Under the pieces are notes generated by a model. That model did no database searches and was not told where the DNA came from. It saw only the letters and a list, made by a program, of their open reading frames with translations. Of a DNA stretch of 10,314 bases, positions 1-6,176 are shown one piece after another. Numbering within the stretch: position 1 is the stretch's first letter; every line of letters starts with the position of its first letter. Source of the stretch: Thiolapillus brandeum. GTDB lineage: Bacteria > Pseudomonadota > Gammaproteobacteria > Chromatiales > Chromatiaceae. Location of the stretch: the NCBI GenBank assembly GCA_011051425.1, contig DRLF01000239.1, positions 1 to 10,314 on the forward strand, written 5' to 3'. Both the position numbers and the translations under genes were made by a program.

Positions 1-129
1 AGTCCTGGCGGGCCCACCAAAATCATGGAATTCCGGTCGTTATGGCGCTTGGACCAGGGGATTTTTCATGGGTGATCGAGGGACTCGGCGATGATCGTCG
101 TCGCGGGAAAACCGGGTCCTCCCGGATTG

Positions 130-170
130 TGAAATCCCTGTGAACCCGGGATTCAGAAACGGGGATTTCA
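130..170. repeat. Inverted repeat, 9-bp perfect arms
   Basis: The arm TGAAATCCC at 130-138 is mirrored exactly by GGGATTTCA at 162-170, with a 23-base loop that contains a CCCGGG palindrome. The sequence after it is AT-rich but lacks the uninterrupted T-run of an intrinsic terminator. It could be an RNA hairpin at the end of a transcript entering from the left, or simply an intergenic palindrome. Confidence 0.4.
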
Positions 171-195
171 GGCCAATTATTTCCGTTAAGATCGC

Positions 196-271
196 GTAGG
201 TCGGGTTAGGCGCGCAGCGCCGTAACCCGACATCCTGCCTGTCGGATTACGCTGGCGCTAATCCGACCTAC
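196..271. repeat. Paired REP-like palindromic element
   Basis: Two related hairpins lie head to head. The left unit (196-232) starts GTAGGTCGGGTTAGGCGC and folds on itself through TCGGGTTA/TAACCCGA and GGCGC/GCGCC. The right unit (240-271), read on the minus strand, starts GTAGGTCGGATTAGCGCC and folds through TCGGATTA/TAATCCGA. The units share the GTAGGTCGG-TTAG core in opposite orientation, so the outer ends GTAGGTCGG and CCGACCTAC also pair. Dispersed intergenic repeats with this GTAGGTCGG(G/A)TTA core are known from many proteobacteria. This resembles a REP doublet (BIME-like). No RAYT transposase gene is in the window. Confidence 0.75.
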
Positions 272-445
272 ATGATTTCGATACTGTTTGACCTCCTCAC
301 AGACCTCATCTTCAGGAGTCGCTGTTTTGTTTGCTTCCTGGTTAACCTGGATTGATCTATGTGTTTTCGCACGGATCCTGGGAGCCTCTGGCTCATATAT
401 CGATGACGTTATTCATTATGCCTCCGTCAACTATTGCTCCTGCTG

Positions 446-967
446 TCAGTAAGCAGTTCCAAAATGCGGGTCAACGTCATGCCGTAACCGTGGTAACCGG
501 GCCAGCAGATGAATGGTGAATACCGGTCCGTAGGGGAACAACCGATACAGGTATCGTTTACCACCCTTGTCTGCAAAGGCCTTGAGCAGTACGCGGTACA
601 CCCGGTAGGCATTCGTTGCTTCCCGGGCGCTTAGCCGGCCAAAGCGGCAAACTTCCTTGCCATCACCCGCCGCTTTGTCTTCCTGGCGCTGACTGTCTAC
701 CTGCCTCCAGTAAGCGAGGAAGTCGGTATACCCCGGTTGATCCGCAGCGCAGCAATGGGCATAGAAATCCAGTACAAAACGGATCACCTCGTAATGTGCT
801 TCGGTCAGATCGATGCCGACTTCTCCGGCGTTCCTGCGGATGCGCTCCATCAGTTCATCCCGAGGAGTGTCACGCACAATATATGCCGGCGGGTAGTCTG
901 CCGGTGGCAACAGAACGGGCGCCAGTTCGTTGAGAATGGCATCCAGCCTGTCATTTTCTGTGGTCAT
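446..967 (-). CDS. DsrC/TusE-family sulfur-relay-like protein, cysteine-poor and extended
   Basis: The protein has 173 residues from the ATG at 967. That start is preferred because GGGAGG lies 8 bases upstream; an in-frame GTG at 985 would add six residues but has no such site. Two DsrC/TusE landmarks are visible: LTEAHYEVIRFVLDFY at 54-69, matching the family's LTxxHWEVIxFxRxYY helix, and KRYLYRLFPYGP at about 137-148, matching YLYxLFPxGP. DsrC and TusE carry persulfide or trisulfide sulfur on a C-terminal cysteine. Here the usual GLPKPTGCV end is replaced by RLPRLRHDVDPHFGTAY with no cysteine. The segment between the landmarks is also longer than usual, which explains why 173 residues exceed the roughly 105-115 of DsrC. 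Cys72, Cys73 and Cys107 are elsewhere. It is probably a non-catalytic, perhaps regulatory, member. It is divergent from the antiporter gene. Confidence 0.72.
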   Translation of the reverse strand: MTTENDRLDAILNELAPVLLPPADYPPAYIVRDTPRDELMERIRRNAGEVGIDLTEAHYEVIRFVLDFYAHCCAADQPGYTDFLAYWRQVDSQRQEDKAAGDGKEVCRFGRLSAREATNAYRVYRVLLKAFADKGGKRYLYRLFPYGPVFTIHLLARLPRLRHDVDPHFGTAY

Positions 968-1175
968 GATGAGTACCTCCCGCACCAGTCAAACAGGGCC
1001 TAATCCAGGGACATCCGAACACATGGGGACACAATAATCGTGAATCAAGACCCCATCTGCCACCGTTGAGACATTCCGAACGAACTTTTCAGGTAGCCGG
1101 CCAGCCGTCTTGTATTTGGCCCCTGAATATGCAATCTATAAGCAGCTGTAAATACTGCCCGCACGATACGTACTC
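968..1175. promoter_or_regulatory. Divergent intergenic region between the DsrC-like and antiporter genes
   Basis: These 208 bases separate two divergently transcribed genes, so they should hold both promoters. The part nearest the antiporter is AT-rich (TATGCAATCTATAAG around 1129-1143) and a TTGTAT lies at 1110-1115. The spacing between TTGTAT and TATAAG is about 21 bases, too long for a good sigma-70 promoter, so I do not mark exact elements. No operator-like palindrome stands out. Confidence 0.4.
976..981 (-). promoter_or_regulatory. Ribosome binding site deciding the DsrC-like start
   Basis: On the minus strand, GGGAGG is followed by an 8-base spacer (TACTCATC) and then ATG at 967. This is the strongest Shine-Dalgarno match in the window. 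It lies inside the longer GTG-started alternative (985), so the shorter product is the better choice. Confidence 0.7.
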
Positions 1176-2882
1176 ATGGAACATCACTTTGTTGTCAATT
1201 TATTGTTGCTCATGACTGGCAGTACAGCGCTGGTTGCCCTGTGCCACCGGCTGGGACTCTCGTCGATCGTGGGATACCTCGCATCAGGGCTCCTGTTCGG
1301 CCCGCACGTGCTGCATATCCTGACGGATTCTGACGTTATTCACTGGCTGGCCGAAACCGGCGTGGTACTGCTCATGTTCACGATAGGGCTGGAGTTTTCC
1401 ATACCGCGCCTGCTGGCTTCCAGGCGCCTGGTGTTAGGGCTGGGTGGCGCGCAGATATTGTCACTTACGCTGCTGTTTGCGCTGCTACTGACAACAACGG
1501 GTGTCAATCTCCCCCTGGCCGTGGTGCTGGGTGGCGCTTTTGCCATGTCATCCACTGCCATCGTGCTGAAACAACTGAACGAGCAGGGCGAATCCAGGGC
1601 GGCTCATACCCGAATTGCTACCGGCATCCTGCTGTTCCAGGACATCGCAGCAATCCCGTTTCTCGTTTTGCTGCCCCTGATTGGCACTGAAACGAACGCG
1701 CTTCCGGTCACTTTGCTGGCCACGTTTCTCAAGGCAGTTGCGGTTTTTCTGGCACTTGCCGTCGTGGGAAGACGTTTGCTTCCCGGCTTGCTGCATTGGG
1801 TGGCTGACACACATTCCCTGGAAATATTCATGCTCTCCGTAATTGCACTGGCACTGAGTGCCGCCTCCATCTCCATGCTGGCAGGCCTGTCGGCGACGCT
1901 TGGATCATTTATGGCCGGCATGTTGCTCGGGGAAACCCATTTCCGTCACCAGGTGGAAGCCGATATCCGGCCGTTCCGCGACCTGATGCTGGGTATATTT
2001 TTTATCAGTATCGGCATGCAGTTTGACCCGCACGTCCTGCTCCAGGCACCAGCACTAATCCTGCTTGCCGTTATCGCGTTAACCGCAGTGAAAGGAGTGG
2101 TGATGCTGGTGATCATCAGGCTGTTCGGGTACGAACCACCGGTGGCCGCCCGAAGTGCGATCATCCTCGCCCAGGGCGGCGAATTTGGCCTGTTGCTGGT
2201 CTCCCAGGTGCTTGCGTTTGGCCTTGCCGAAGATGCAGGGTTACAACCGTTGCTCGCTGCGCTGATTATCAGCATGTTGCTGGCGCCCTTGCTGGTCCGG
2301 TTCAATCTGCCCTTGTCCCGCCTGCTGGTAAAGCACACCTCACATAACATCCATGCCTCTGAACCGGTGAACCTGCAGGACGAAAGCAATGATTACAGTG
2401 ACCACGTCATTATCTGTGGTTACAGGCGCCTGGGGCAGGGAGTGGCCCGTATTCTGAACGAAAAGGATATTGAAACGCTCGCCATCGATAATGACCCGAA
2501 GCTGGTCAGGGAGTTGCGCTCCAGCGGCGCACAGGTTGTATACGGGGATGCAGCAAACGCGACATTGCTTGAACTGGCGCAAATCAACCACGCACGCGCT
2601 GTGGCAATCACTTTCGAGGACAAAGACAAGGCACGACTGATCATATCCCAGGTACAGCGCCTGAACCCCGGTCTTCCGGTACTTGTGCACAGTCGGCACA
2701 GCTGGGAGGACACGGAGTCGTTGACAGAGAATGTTTCCATCTTCGACGACACCCTGGAAAGCAGCCTCATGTTTGCCCGTCAATTGCTGATTATGAGCGG
2801 GGTGGAATCATCCGTGGCTGACAGGGCTGCCAATTCGGTTAGGGCACGCGACTATTCGGAATTTCAGGCTGTCCAGGACTAG
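1176..2882 (+). CDS. Kef/YbaL-type cation:proton antiporter (CPA2) with RCK/TrkA-N domain
   Basis: This 568-residue inner-membrane protein exchanges a monovalent cation, probably K+, for protons. Residues 1 to about 385 form a Na_H_Exchanger domain of about 12 hydrophobic segments with the expected signatures: VGYLASGLLFGP at 32-43, FTIGLEF at 68-74, the AMSSTAIV helix at 123-130, FQDIAAIPF at 154-162 with the key Asp156, FFISIGM at 275-281, and AQGGEFGLLL at 332-341. A linker leads to a TrkA-N (RCK) nucleotide-binding domain from about 410, with VIICGYRRLGQG at 411-422, the acidic AIDND end of strand 2 at 436-440, and VYGDAAN at 445-451. Length and domain order fit YbaL better than the longer KefB/KefC. 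In the usual GxGxxG loop the middle glycine is Arg417 (AGG). No clear ribosome site precedes the ATG. No KefF/KefG-type partner is adjacent. The stop codon abuts a transposase remnant. Confidence 0.92.
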   Translation: MEHHFVVNLLLLMTGSTALVALCHRLGLSSIVGYLASGLLFGPHVLHILTDSDVIHWLAETGVVLLMFTIGLEFSIPRLLASRRLVLGLGGAQILSLTLLFALLLTTTGVNLPLAVVLGGAFAMSSTAIVLKQLNEQGESRAAHTRIATGILLFQDIAAIPFLVLLPLIGTETNALPVTLLATFLKAVAVFLALAVVGRRLLPGLLHWVADTHSLEIFMLSVIALALSAASISMLAGLSATLGSFMAGMLLGETHFRHQVEADIRPFRDLMLGIFFISIGMQFDPHVLLQAPALILLAVIALTAVKGVVMLVIIRLFGYEPPVAARSAIILAQGGEFGLLLVSQVLAFGLAEDAGLQPLLAALIISMLLAPLLVRFNLPLSRLLVKHTSHNIHASEPVNLQDESNDYSDHVIICGYRRLGQGVARILNEKDIETLAIDNDPKLVRELRSSGAQVVYGDAANATLLELAQINHARAVAITFEDKDKARLIISQVQRLNPGLPVLVHSRHSWEDTESLTENVSIFDDTLESSLMFARQLLIMSGVESSVADRAANSVRARDYSEFQAVQD

Positions 2883-3155
2883 TGCCCCGGCTGTGCATCG
2901 CCCACATGGTGCGTAACTCGCTGAAGTTCGTATCCTGGAAGGACCGTAAGGCGGTTGCGACTGACCTGAAGAAGATCTATCGGTCATTGACCGTGGATGA
3001 GGCCGGGTGGGAGCTGAGCGACTTTGCCGGGGTCCGGGATGAGGAATACCCAACGATAAGCCAGCGCTGGCAACGCCTTTGGCCAGACCTGATCACATTG
3101 TTTGATTACGCCGGATGATATCCGCCGAGTGATCTACACCACCAATTCCATAATG
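2882..3155 (+). pseudogene. IS256-family (Mutator-type) transposase 3' remnant
   Basis: The translation from about 2882 contains CIAHMVRNSLKFVSWKDRK, DLKKIYRS and YPTISQRWQRLWPDLI, then LFDY. This is the C-terminal half of the catalytic region of IS256-type transposases, with the Mutator signature C-x2-H. A single extra base around 3110 shifts the frame: LFDY continues as PDDIRRVIYTTNSI in the next frame, where intact relatives read YPxxIRRVIYTTNxIE. At the position of the usual glutamate there is Met, and homology stops just after. The N-terminal half with the first catalytic Asp residues is absent, as are both inverted terminal repeats and the last part of the gene. It is therefore dead. 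Upstream the homology begins within a few bases of the antiporter stop; downstream it ends about 25 bases before the stop of the convergent TPR-sulfotransferase gene. Confidence 0.88.
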
Positions 3156-3180
3156 AGCAAGGATAATTACAGGAATTTCA

Positions 3181-4821
3181 TTACGATGAATACCCGAATT
3201 CATCGATATAGGGCTGAAGCAACGGGACGATCGGCGCCAACTCGTGTTCATAGTTCCGCCATCGGGCGATGGATGCCCGGTAGATAGGCTGCGTAACAGC
3301 GTGATAGCTAGGCGTTCTCTGACATCGTTGCCTGGCTTTTTCATAGTACCTGGTGACGTCTGCATGCCAGTCGACGCCCACAAAATCCAGCAGACGCCGG
3401 GAGACTCCCTCGAGATCGTCCACGATATCCTCGTAGCGCGTCTGCAAAAAGGGCAAAGACAATGAATCCCGGTAATGCAACCACAGCCCCATTACCGCAG
3501 CATAAAAGCGCCCTGTCTGACGGAGGTCCAGGAACTGCACGGTGGAGGAATTGAGACTGAATTCCTGCATGTAACAACTCAGGCAGACATCACGCGGATC
3601 CCGCAGCGCAACGAGGACGTGCGATTCCGGGAATATCCGGGCGATCAATGACAGCTGGACGATATTCAACGGAACCTTGTCCAGGAGAATCTTTCCGCTT
3701 GCAGCATCTTCCGGTAACGCGTCTGTTATGCGCTGCCAGTATAACCGCCGCAGTGTTTCGGTTTCCGTTTTATCCAGGCTATCCAGTTCTTGCGGGTAGG
3801 TAAATGCCCGCCCGACAAGCGATGATATCCGGGTGGAAAGCTGCCCCAGGACCGGTACTTCATGGGTTGCCACAATACCTGGATGCGACTCGAGGATCTG
3901 CTCGGTGAGCGTAGTCCCGGAGCGGGGAAAACCCACCAGGAAAATCAGTTTGCCGGGCAGGGGTTCATAGGCCGACCGGGACCAGTTGAGGGCACGCTCC
4001 CGATTCACGGTCGCGTGGTGCGCACCGATTTCTTCCAGCACATTATCTGCCCCGGCCACTTCCGGCCCCGGGTTCCGCCAGACCGTTTCCTTGGCCCGGA
4101 CAAGCTGCTGGAAACCCGCCTGGTAGTCCTCCTGCTTTTCCATTACCTTGGCGAGCTCAACAGCTGCATCCAGCGCGACGTGCGGCGAGAGCTCCTGCTG
4201 TACCAGCTGCTCCAGCCTGCGCCGCGAAGCAGCGAACTGCCTGTCCTGGGTATCCAGTCTTGCCAGCAGGATTTGCGCCCTGGCATGTTGCGGTTCGCGC
4301 TCCAGCGCCTTCAGTGCAAAATGCCTGGCTTCTGGGTTCTGATGCAGCTGGTCATGGGCAGAGGCAAGGTTGTAACAGATGCTTGCCGAATCCGGTTCCA
4401 GTTGGAGACCCTTTGAAAACGCTTCAATCGCTTCATGGTACTTTTGCGTCCAGACGAGGCAGATGCCAATGCTCCAGTAGACGTTGGCCTGAACATGGCC
4501 CTCTTCCAGCGCTCTGTTAAGGTAGACCAGCGCCTCATCCCACTCCCGATGCCTGATCAACAGCGTACCGAGAGCAAAATTGGCGACCGGGTTGGCCGGG
4601 GCCATTTCCACTGCCTGTCGTAAGGACCGGGCAGCCTTGTCCAGTTGCCCGGTAGACAACTGGGCGACACCGGACCAGCACCATACATCTGCCACCGCGG
4701 TTCCTGCATTACATAAGGGTTCCAGTATCCGCAGGGATTCCTCAAGCCGGTTCTGGCGGATCAGTTCCATGGCGTAGTTATAATCTGTAGGTGAACTATT
4801 CATGCACACTAAACTGCCCAT
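3181..4821 (-). CDS. TPR-repeat sulfotransferase fusion protein
   Basis: The protein has 546 residues. Residues about 13-245 form a tetratricopeptide array with typical units such as WDEALVYLNRALEEG and YHEAIEAFSKGLQLEPD. A PAPS-dependent sulfotransferase domain (Sulfotransfer_1/3 type, like tyrosylprotein sulfotransferases) follows from about 290. It has the 5'-phosphosulfate loop VGFPRSGTT at 296-304, THEVP at 319-323 with Glu321 in the place of the TPST catalytic base, LLDKVPLN at 379-386, and the 3'-phosphate site LRDPRDVCLSCY at 406-417. No signal peptide or membrane segment is seen, so it is probably cytoplasmic. The TPR array likely binds a protein acceptor or partner. The ATG at 4821 and a second at 4803 (MNSSPTDY) are both possible, neither with a strong ribosome site. 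It lies 233 bases downstream of another sulfotransferase on the same strand and ends beside the IS remnant. The acceptor is unknown. Confidence 0.9.
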   Translation of the reverse strand: MGSLVCMNSSPTDYNYAMELIRQNRLEESLRILEPLCNAGTAVADVWCWSGVAQLSTGQLDKAARSLRQAVEMAPANPVANFALGTLLIRHREWDEALVYLNRALEEGHVQANVYWSIGICLVWTQKYHEAIEAFSKGLQLEPDSASICYNLASAHDQLHQNPEARHFALKALEREPQHARAQILLARLDTQDRQFAASRRRLEQLVQQELSPHVALDAAVELAKVMEKQEDYQAGFQQLVRAKETVWRNPGPEVAGADNVLEEIGAHHATVNRERALNWSRSAYEPLPGKLIFLVGFPRSGTTLTEQILESHPGIVATHEVPVLGQLSTRISSLVGRAFTYPQELDSLDKTETETLRRLYWQRITDALPEDAASGKILLDKVPLNIVQLSLIARIFPESHVLVALRDPRDVCLSCYMQEFSLNSSTVQFLDLRQTGRFYAAVMGLWLHYRDSLSLPFLQTRYEDIVDDLEGVSRRLLDFVGVDWHADVTRYYEKARQRCQRTPSYHAVTQPIYRASIARWRNYEHELAPIVPLLQPYIDEFGYSS

Positions 4822-4989
4822 GGATAGGCATAAAAACCTTTATACCTTCCCTGAATCACGTGCTCGTTACAAGAAAAATCCCTTTATGGCAATCCACAAT
4901 GGAAAGCTTTTTCATATTACATTTACAGGAATTCAGTGTGATGGATCAGCCCGACCCGATTGTAGACTTTTCTGATCATCATCGTTTTT

Positions 4990-5016
4990 ACACAGTCATT
5001 TTACTGGTGACTCTGT
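4990..5016. repeat. Imperfect inverted repeat between the two sulfotransferase genes
   Basis: ACACAGTCA (4990-4998) and TGACTCTGT (5008-5016) pair with one mismatch around a 9-base loop. It lies about 40 bases past the stop of the upstream sulfotransferase on the minus strand. On that strand the hairpin is followed by A-residues, not T, so it is not a standard intrinsic terminator. The remainder of the 233-base gap (4822-5054) is AT-rich and without a gene. Confidence 0.3.
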
Positions 5017-5054
5017 CGACAACACATCTTGTCCTCTATACGATATCGGCATAT

Positions 5055-5870
5055 TTAGTCGCTGTAACCAAATCGGTCGATATCAACGACATAACGCCTA
5101 CGTATTGCCTGTTCGAGTTCTGGGCTGTACATCATGCGATTAGGAGGCAACACCGGCAACTTCCTTAATTGATCCGGGAGCATATTCCAATAGGGCTCCT
5201 CGCGAAGTTCGACGCGACTCGGCCCGGTCTGGTTAGCGTGAATAGCTTCAACGGGCAACCCAAGCCTCTTTGCGAATTTACGAAAATCCACGTCGAAATC
5301 CTCTACACGGCCAATATGAAAATCAATATCTGGCGCAAGAAAACAATGCTGGCTGATCCAGTGCTTGTCCAAAGCGTCGTCAGGTACTCTGGTCAAATAG
5401 GACACAAACTGCTCGAAGGTAATCGCATCGGAGAATGGGTTCACCTTTTCGCCAAAGAAGTTTTTTAGCACCGGCATAGTATGCTCCCATTGTTCTGAAT
5501 TGTATCTCTCCGCAACAAATTTATTCAGGTAGGCAGAAGCTATACGGTCTAGCGGGTGTCGCACAAATGTAAACTTGAATATATCGGGTGAACGGAGGAT
5601 ATCGCAAGCCTCGACGGCAGTCTTGCGAGACAACGTATAACTGAAGTCCATAAACATATGGAATGAACGACCACCGAAGTCGCGTTTATTGAAAACCGGA
5701 AGCCCGGATTGCTCCAGGAGCTGTAGCCGGTAAAGAATCACTTTAAGACTGGAGCAAGCGGATTTTGGCACCGGCGCATAAACGAACCTGTAGCGCGCAT
5801 TATAAAAGTAGGTGGCCTCCGGGTAACTCTGGAAGGACTTTCCGGATACGCCAGGCCCGGTTATGAACAC
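5055..5870 (-). CDS. Sulfotransferase family 2 (carbohydrate-type) protein
   Basis: This 271-residue protein starts at a GTG (5870) supported by AAGGA 8 bases upstream. The phosphosulfate loop is VPKSACSSLK at 34-43 in the context RFVYAPVPKSACSS, matching the VPKxGCTS pattern of Golgi-type carbohydrate sulfotransferases and bacterial Sulfotransfer_2 proteins. The 3'-phosphate site is FVRHPLDRIASAYLNKF at 102-118. The later motifs HWISQHCFLAP (160-170) and GRVEDFD (177-183) are also typical of the family. It would transfer sulfate from PAPS to a sugar hydroxyl, but the substrate cannot be read from the sequence. There is no membrane anchor or signal peptide. It belongs to a different family from the TPR-sulfotransferase downstream. 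The gene is AT-rich relative to the antiporter and TPR genes, which suggests transfer. Confidence 0.85.
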   Translation of the reverse strand: MFITGPGVSGKSFQSYPEATYFYNARYRFVYAPVPKSACSSLKVILYRLQLLEQSGLPVFNKRDFGGRSFHMFMDFSYTLSRKTAVEACDILRSPDIFKFTFVRHPLDRIASAYLNKFVAERYNSEQWEHTMPVLKNFFGEKVNPFSDAITFEQFVSYLTRVPDDALDKHWISQHCFLAPDIDFHIGRVEDFDVDFRKFAKRLGLPVEAIHANQTGPSRVELREEPYWNMLPDQLRKLPVLPPNRMMYSPELEQAIRRRYVVDIDRFGYSD

Positions 5871-5878
5871 GTAAATTG

Positions 5879-5883
5879 TCCTT
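5879..5883 (-). promoter_or_regulatory. Ribosome binding site supporting the GTG start of the sulfotransferase
   Basis: On the minus strand AAGGA is followed by an 8-base spacer and then GTG at 5870. The next in-frame ATG lies about 70 codons inside the protein, beyond the phosphosulfate loop, so the GTG is the only start that keeps the PAPS site. Confidence 0.6.
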
Positions 5884-5956
5884 TTGGTTTAGAACGCATA
5901 CTTTGCAAGCTTCAACGCTGGTAAGGAAGCAGCATAGTTCATCTGTTTTGCTCTAA

Positions 5957-6157
5957 TCAACCCGGAACGATTGCTAAACGCTCAAATCGTCGCAATTGAA
6001 CACAGGCCTGCTCCAGAATCTGGCGCCACTTTGTTTTACCTGAAAAATCCGGGTTTCTGCCATCAAATACTCTTGTCTGTGCCATACGCCGGAAGCAGGC
6101 CGCAAGTTCCTGTACAATCTGTCGCCCATAATCCAGAATATATTTAGCAAAAATCAT
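5957..6157 (-). CDS. Possible small hypothetical protein, 66 residues
   Basis: I do not recognise this protein. The frame from an ATG at 6157 (MIFAKYILDYGRQIV...) runs 66 codons to a TGA, with natural-looking codons and a charged, mostly helical composition without membrane segments. A longer version from 6193 (78 residues) would overlap the start of the divergent methyltransferase gene. No good ribosome site precedes either start. It lies 86 bases upstream of the GTG-started sulfotransferase on the same strand and could be its operon partner, or the leftover tail of a degraded gene. It may equally be a chance ORF in this 306-base intergenic stretch, in which I see no other gene. Confidence 0.3.
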   Translation of the reverse strand: MIFAKYILDYGRQIVQELAACFRRMAQTRVFDGRNPDFSGKTKWRQILEQACVQLRRFERLAIVPG

Positions 6158-6176
6158 TGTCAGCCGGAATTTTCTA

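Larger units (their letters stand above)
1..445. other. Intergenic region without a convincing gene
   Basis: No open frame here has both a plausible start signal and recognisable protein content. The region holds an inverted repeat at 130-170 and a paired hairpin repeat at 196-271, described separately. Bases 280-445 lie just downstream of the minus-strand DsrC-like gene. They contain a short GAGCC/GGCTC hairpin near 383-395 but no clear T-run on the gene's strand, so I do not call a terminator. Frame 1 is open from base 1 to a TGA near 75 and could be the tail of a gene outside the window, but its 24 residues match nothing I recognise. Confidence 0.6.

Noticed and set aside
1-75. Open frame 1 to a TGA near 75, a possible gene tail
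   Set aside because: Only 24 residues, no recognisable motif, and the other frames are just as open at the edge.
616-1003. Plus-strand frames across the DsrC-like gene
   Set aside because: They lie opposite a gene with clear family motifs, and their proteins show no domain.
1110-1142. TTGTAT and TATAAG as a promoter for the antiporter
   Set aside because: The spacing is about 21 bases, outside the usual 16-18, so the pair is not convincing.
1340-2783. Minus-strand frames opposite the antiporter
   Set aside because: They are shadows of a strongly supported coding frame, rich in Ser/Arg with no domain.
4791-5168. Plus-strand frame of 125 residues with a hydrophobic stretch, between and overlapping the sulfotransferase genes
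   Set aside because: It runs antisense into the start of the TPR-sulfotransferase and the end of the other sulfotransferase, has no ribosome site and no recognisable domain; the hydrophobic part comes from AT-rich intergenic DNA.
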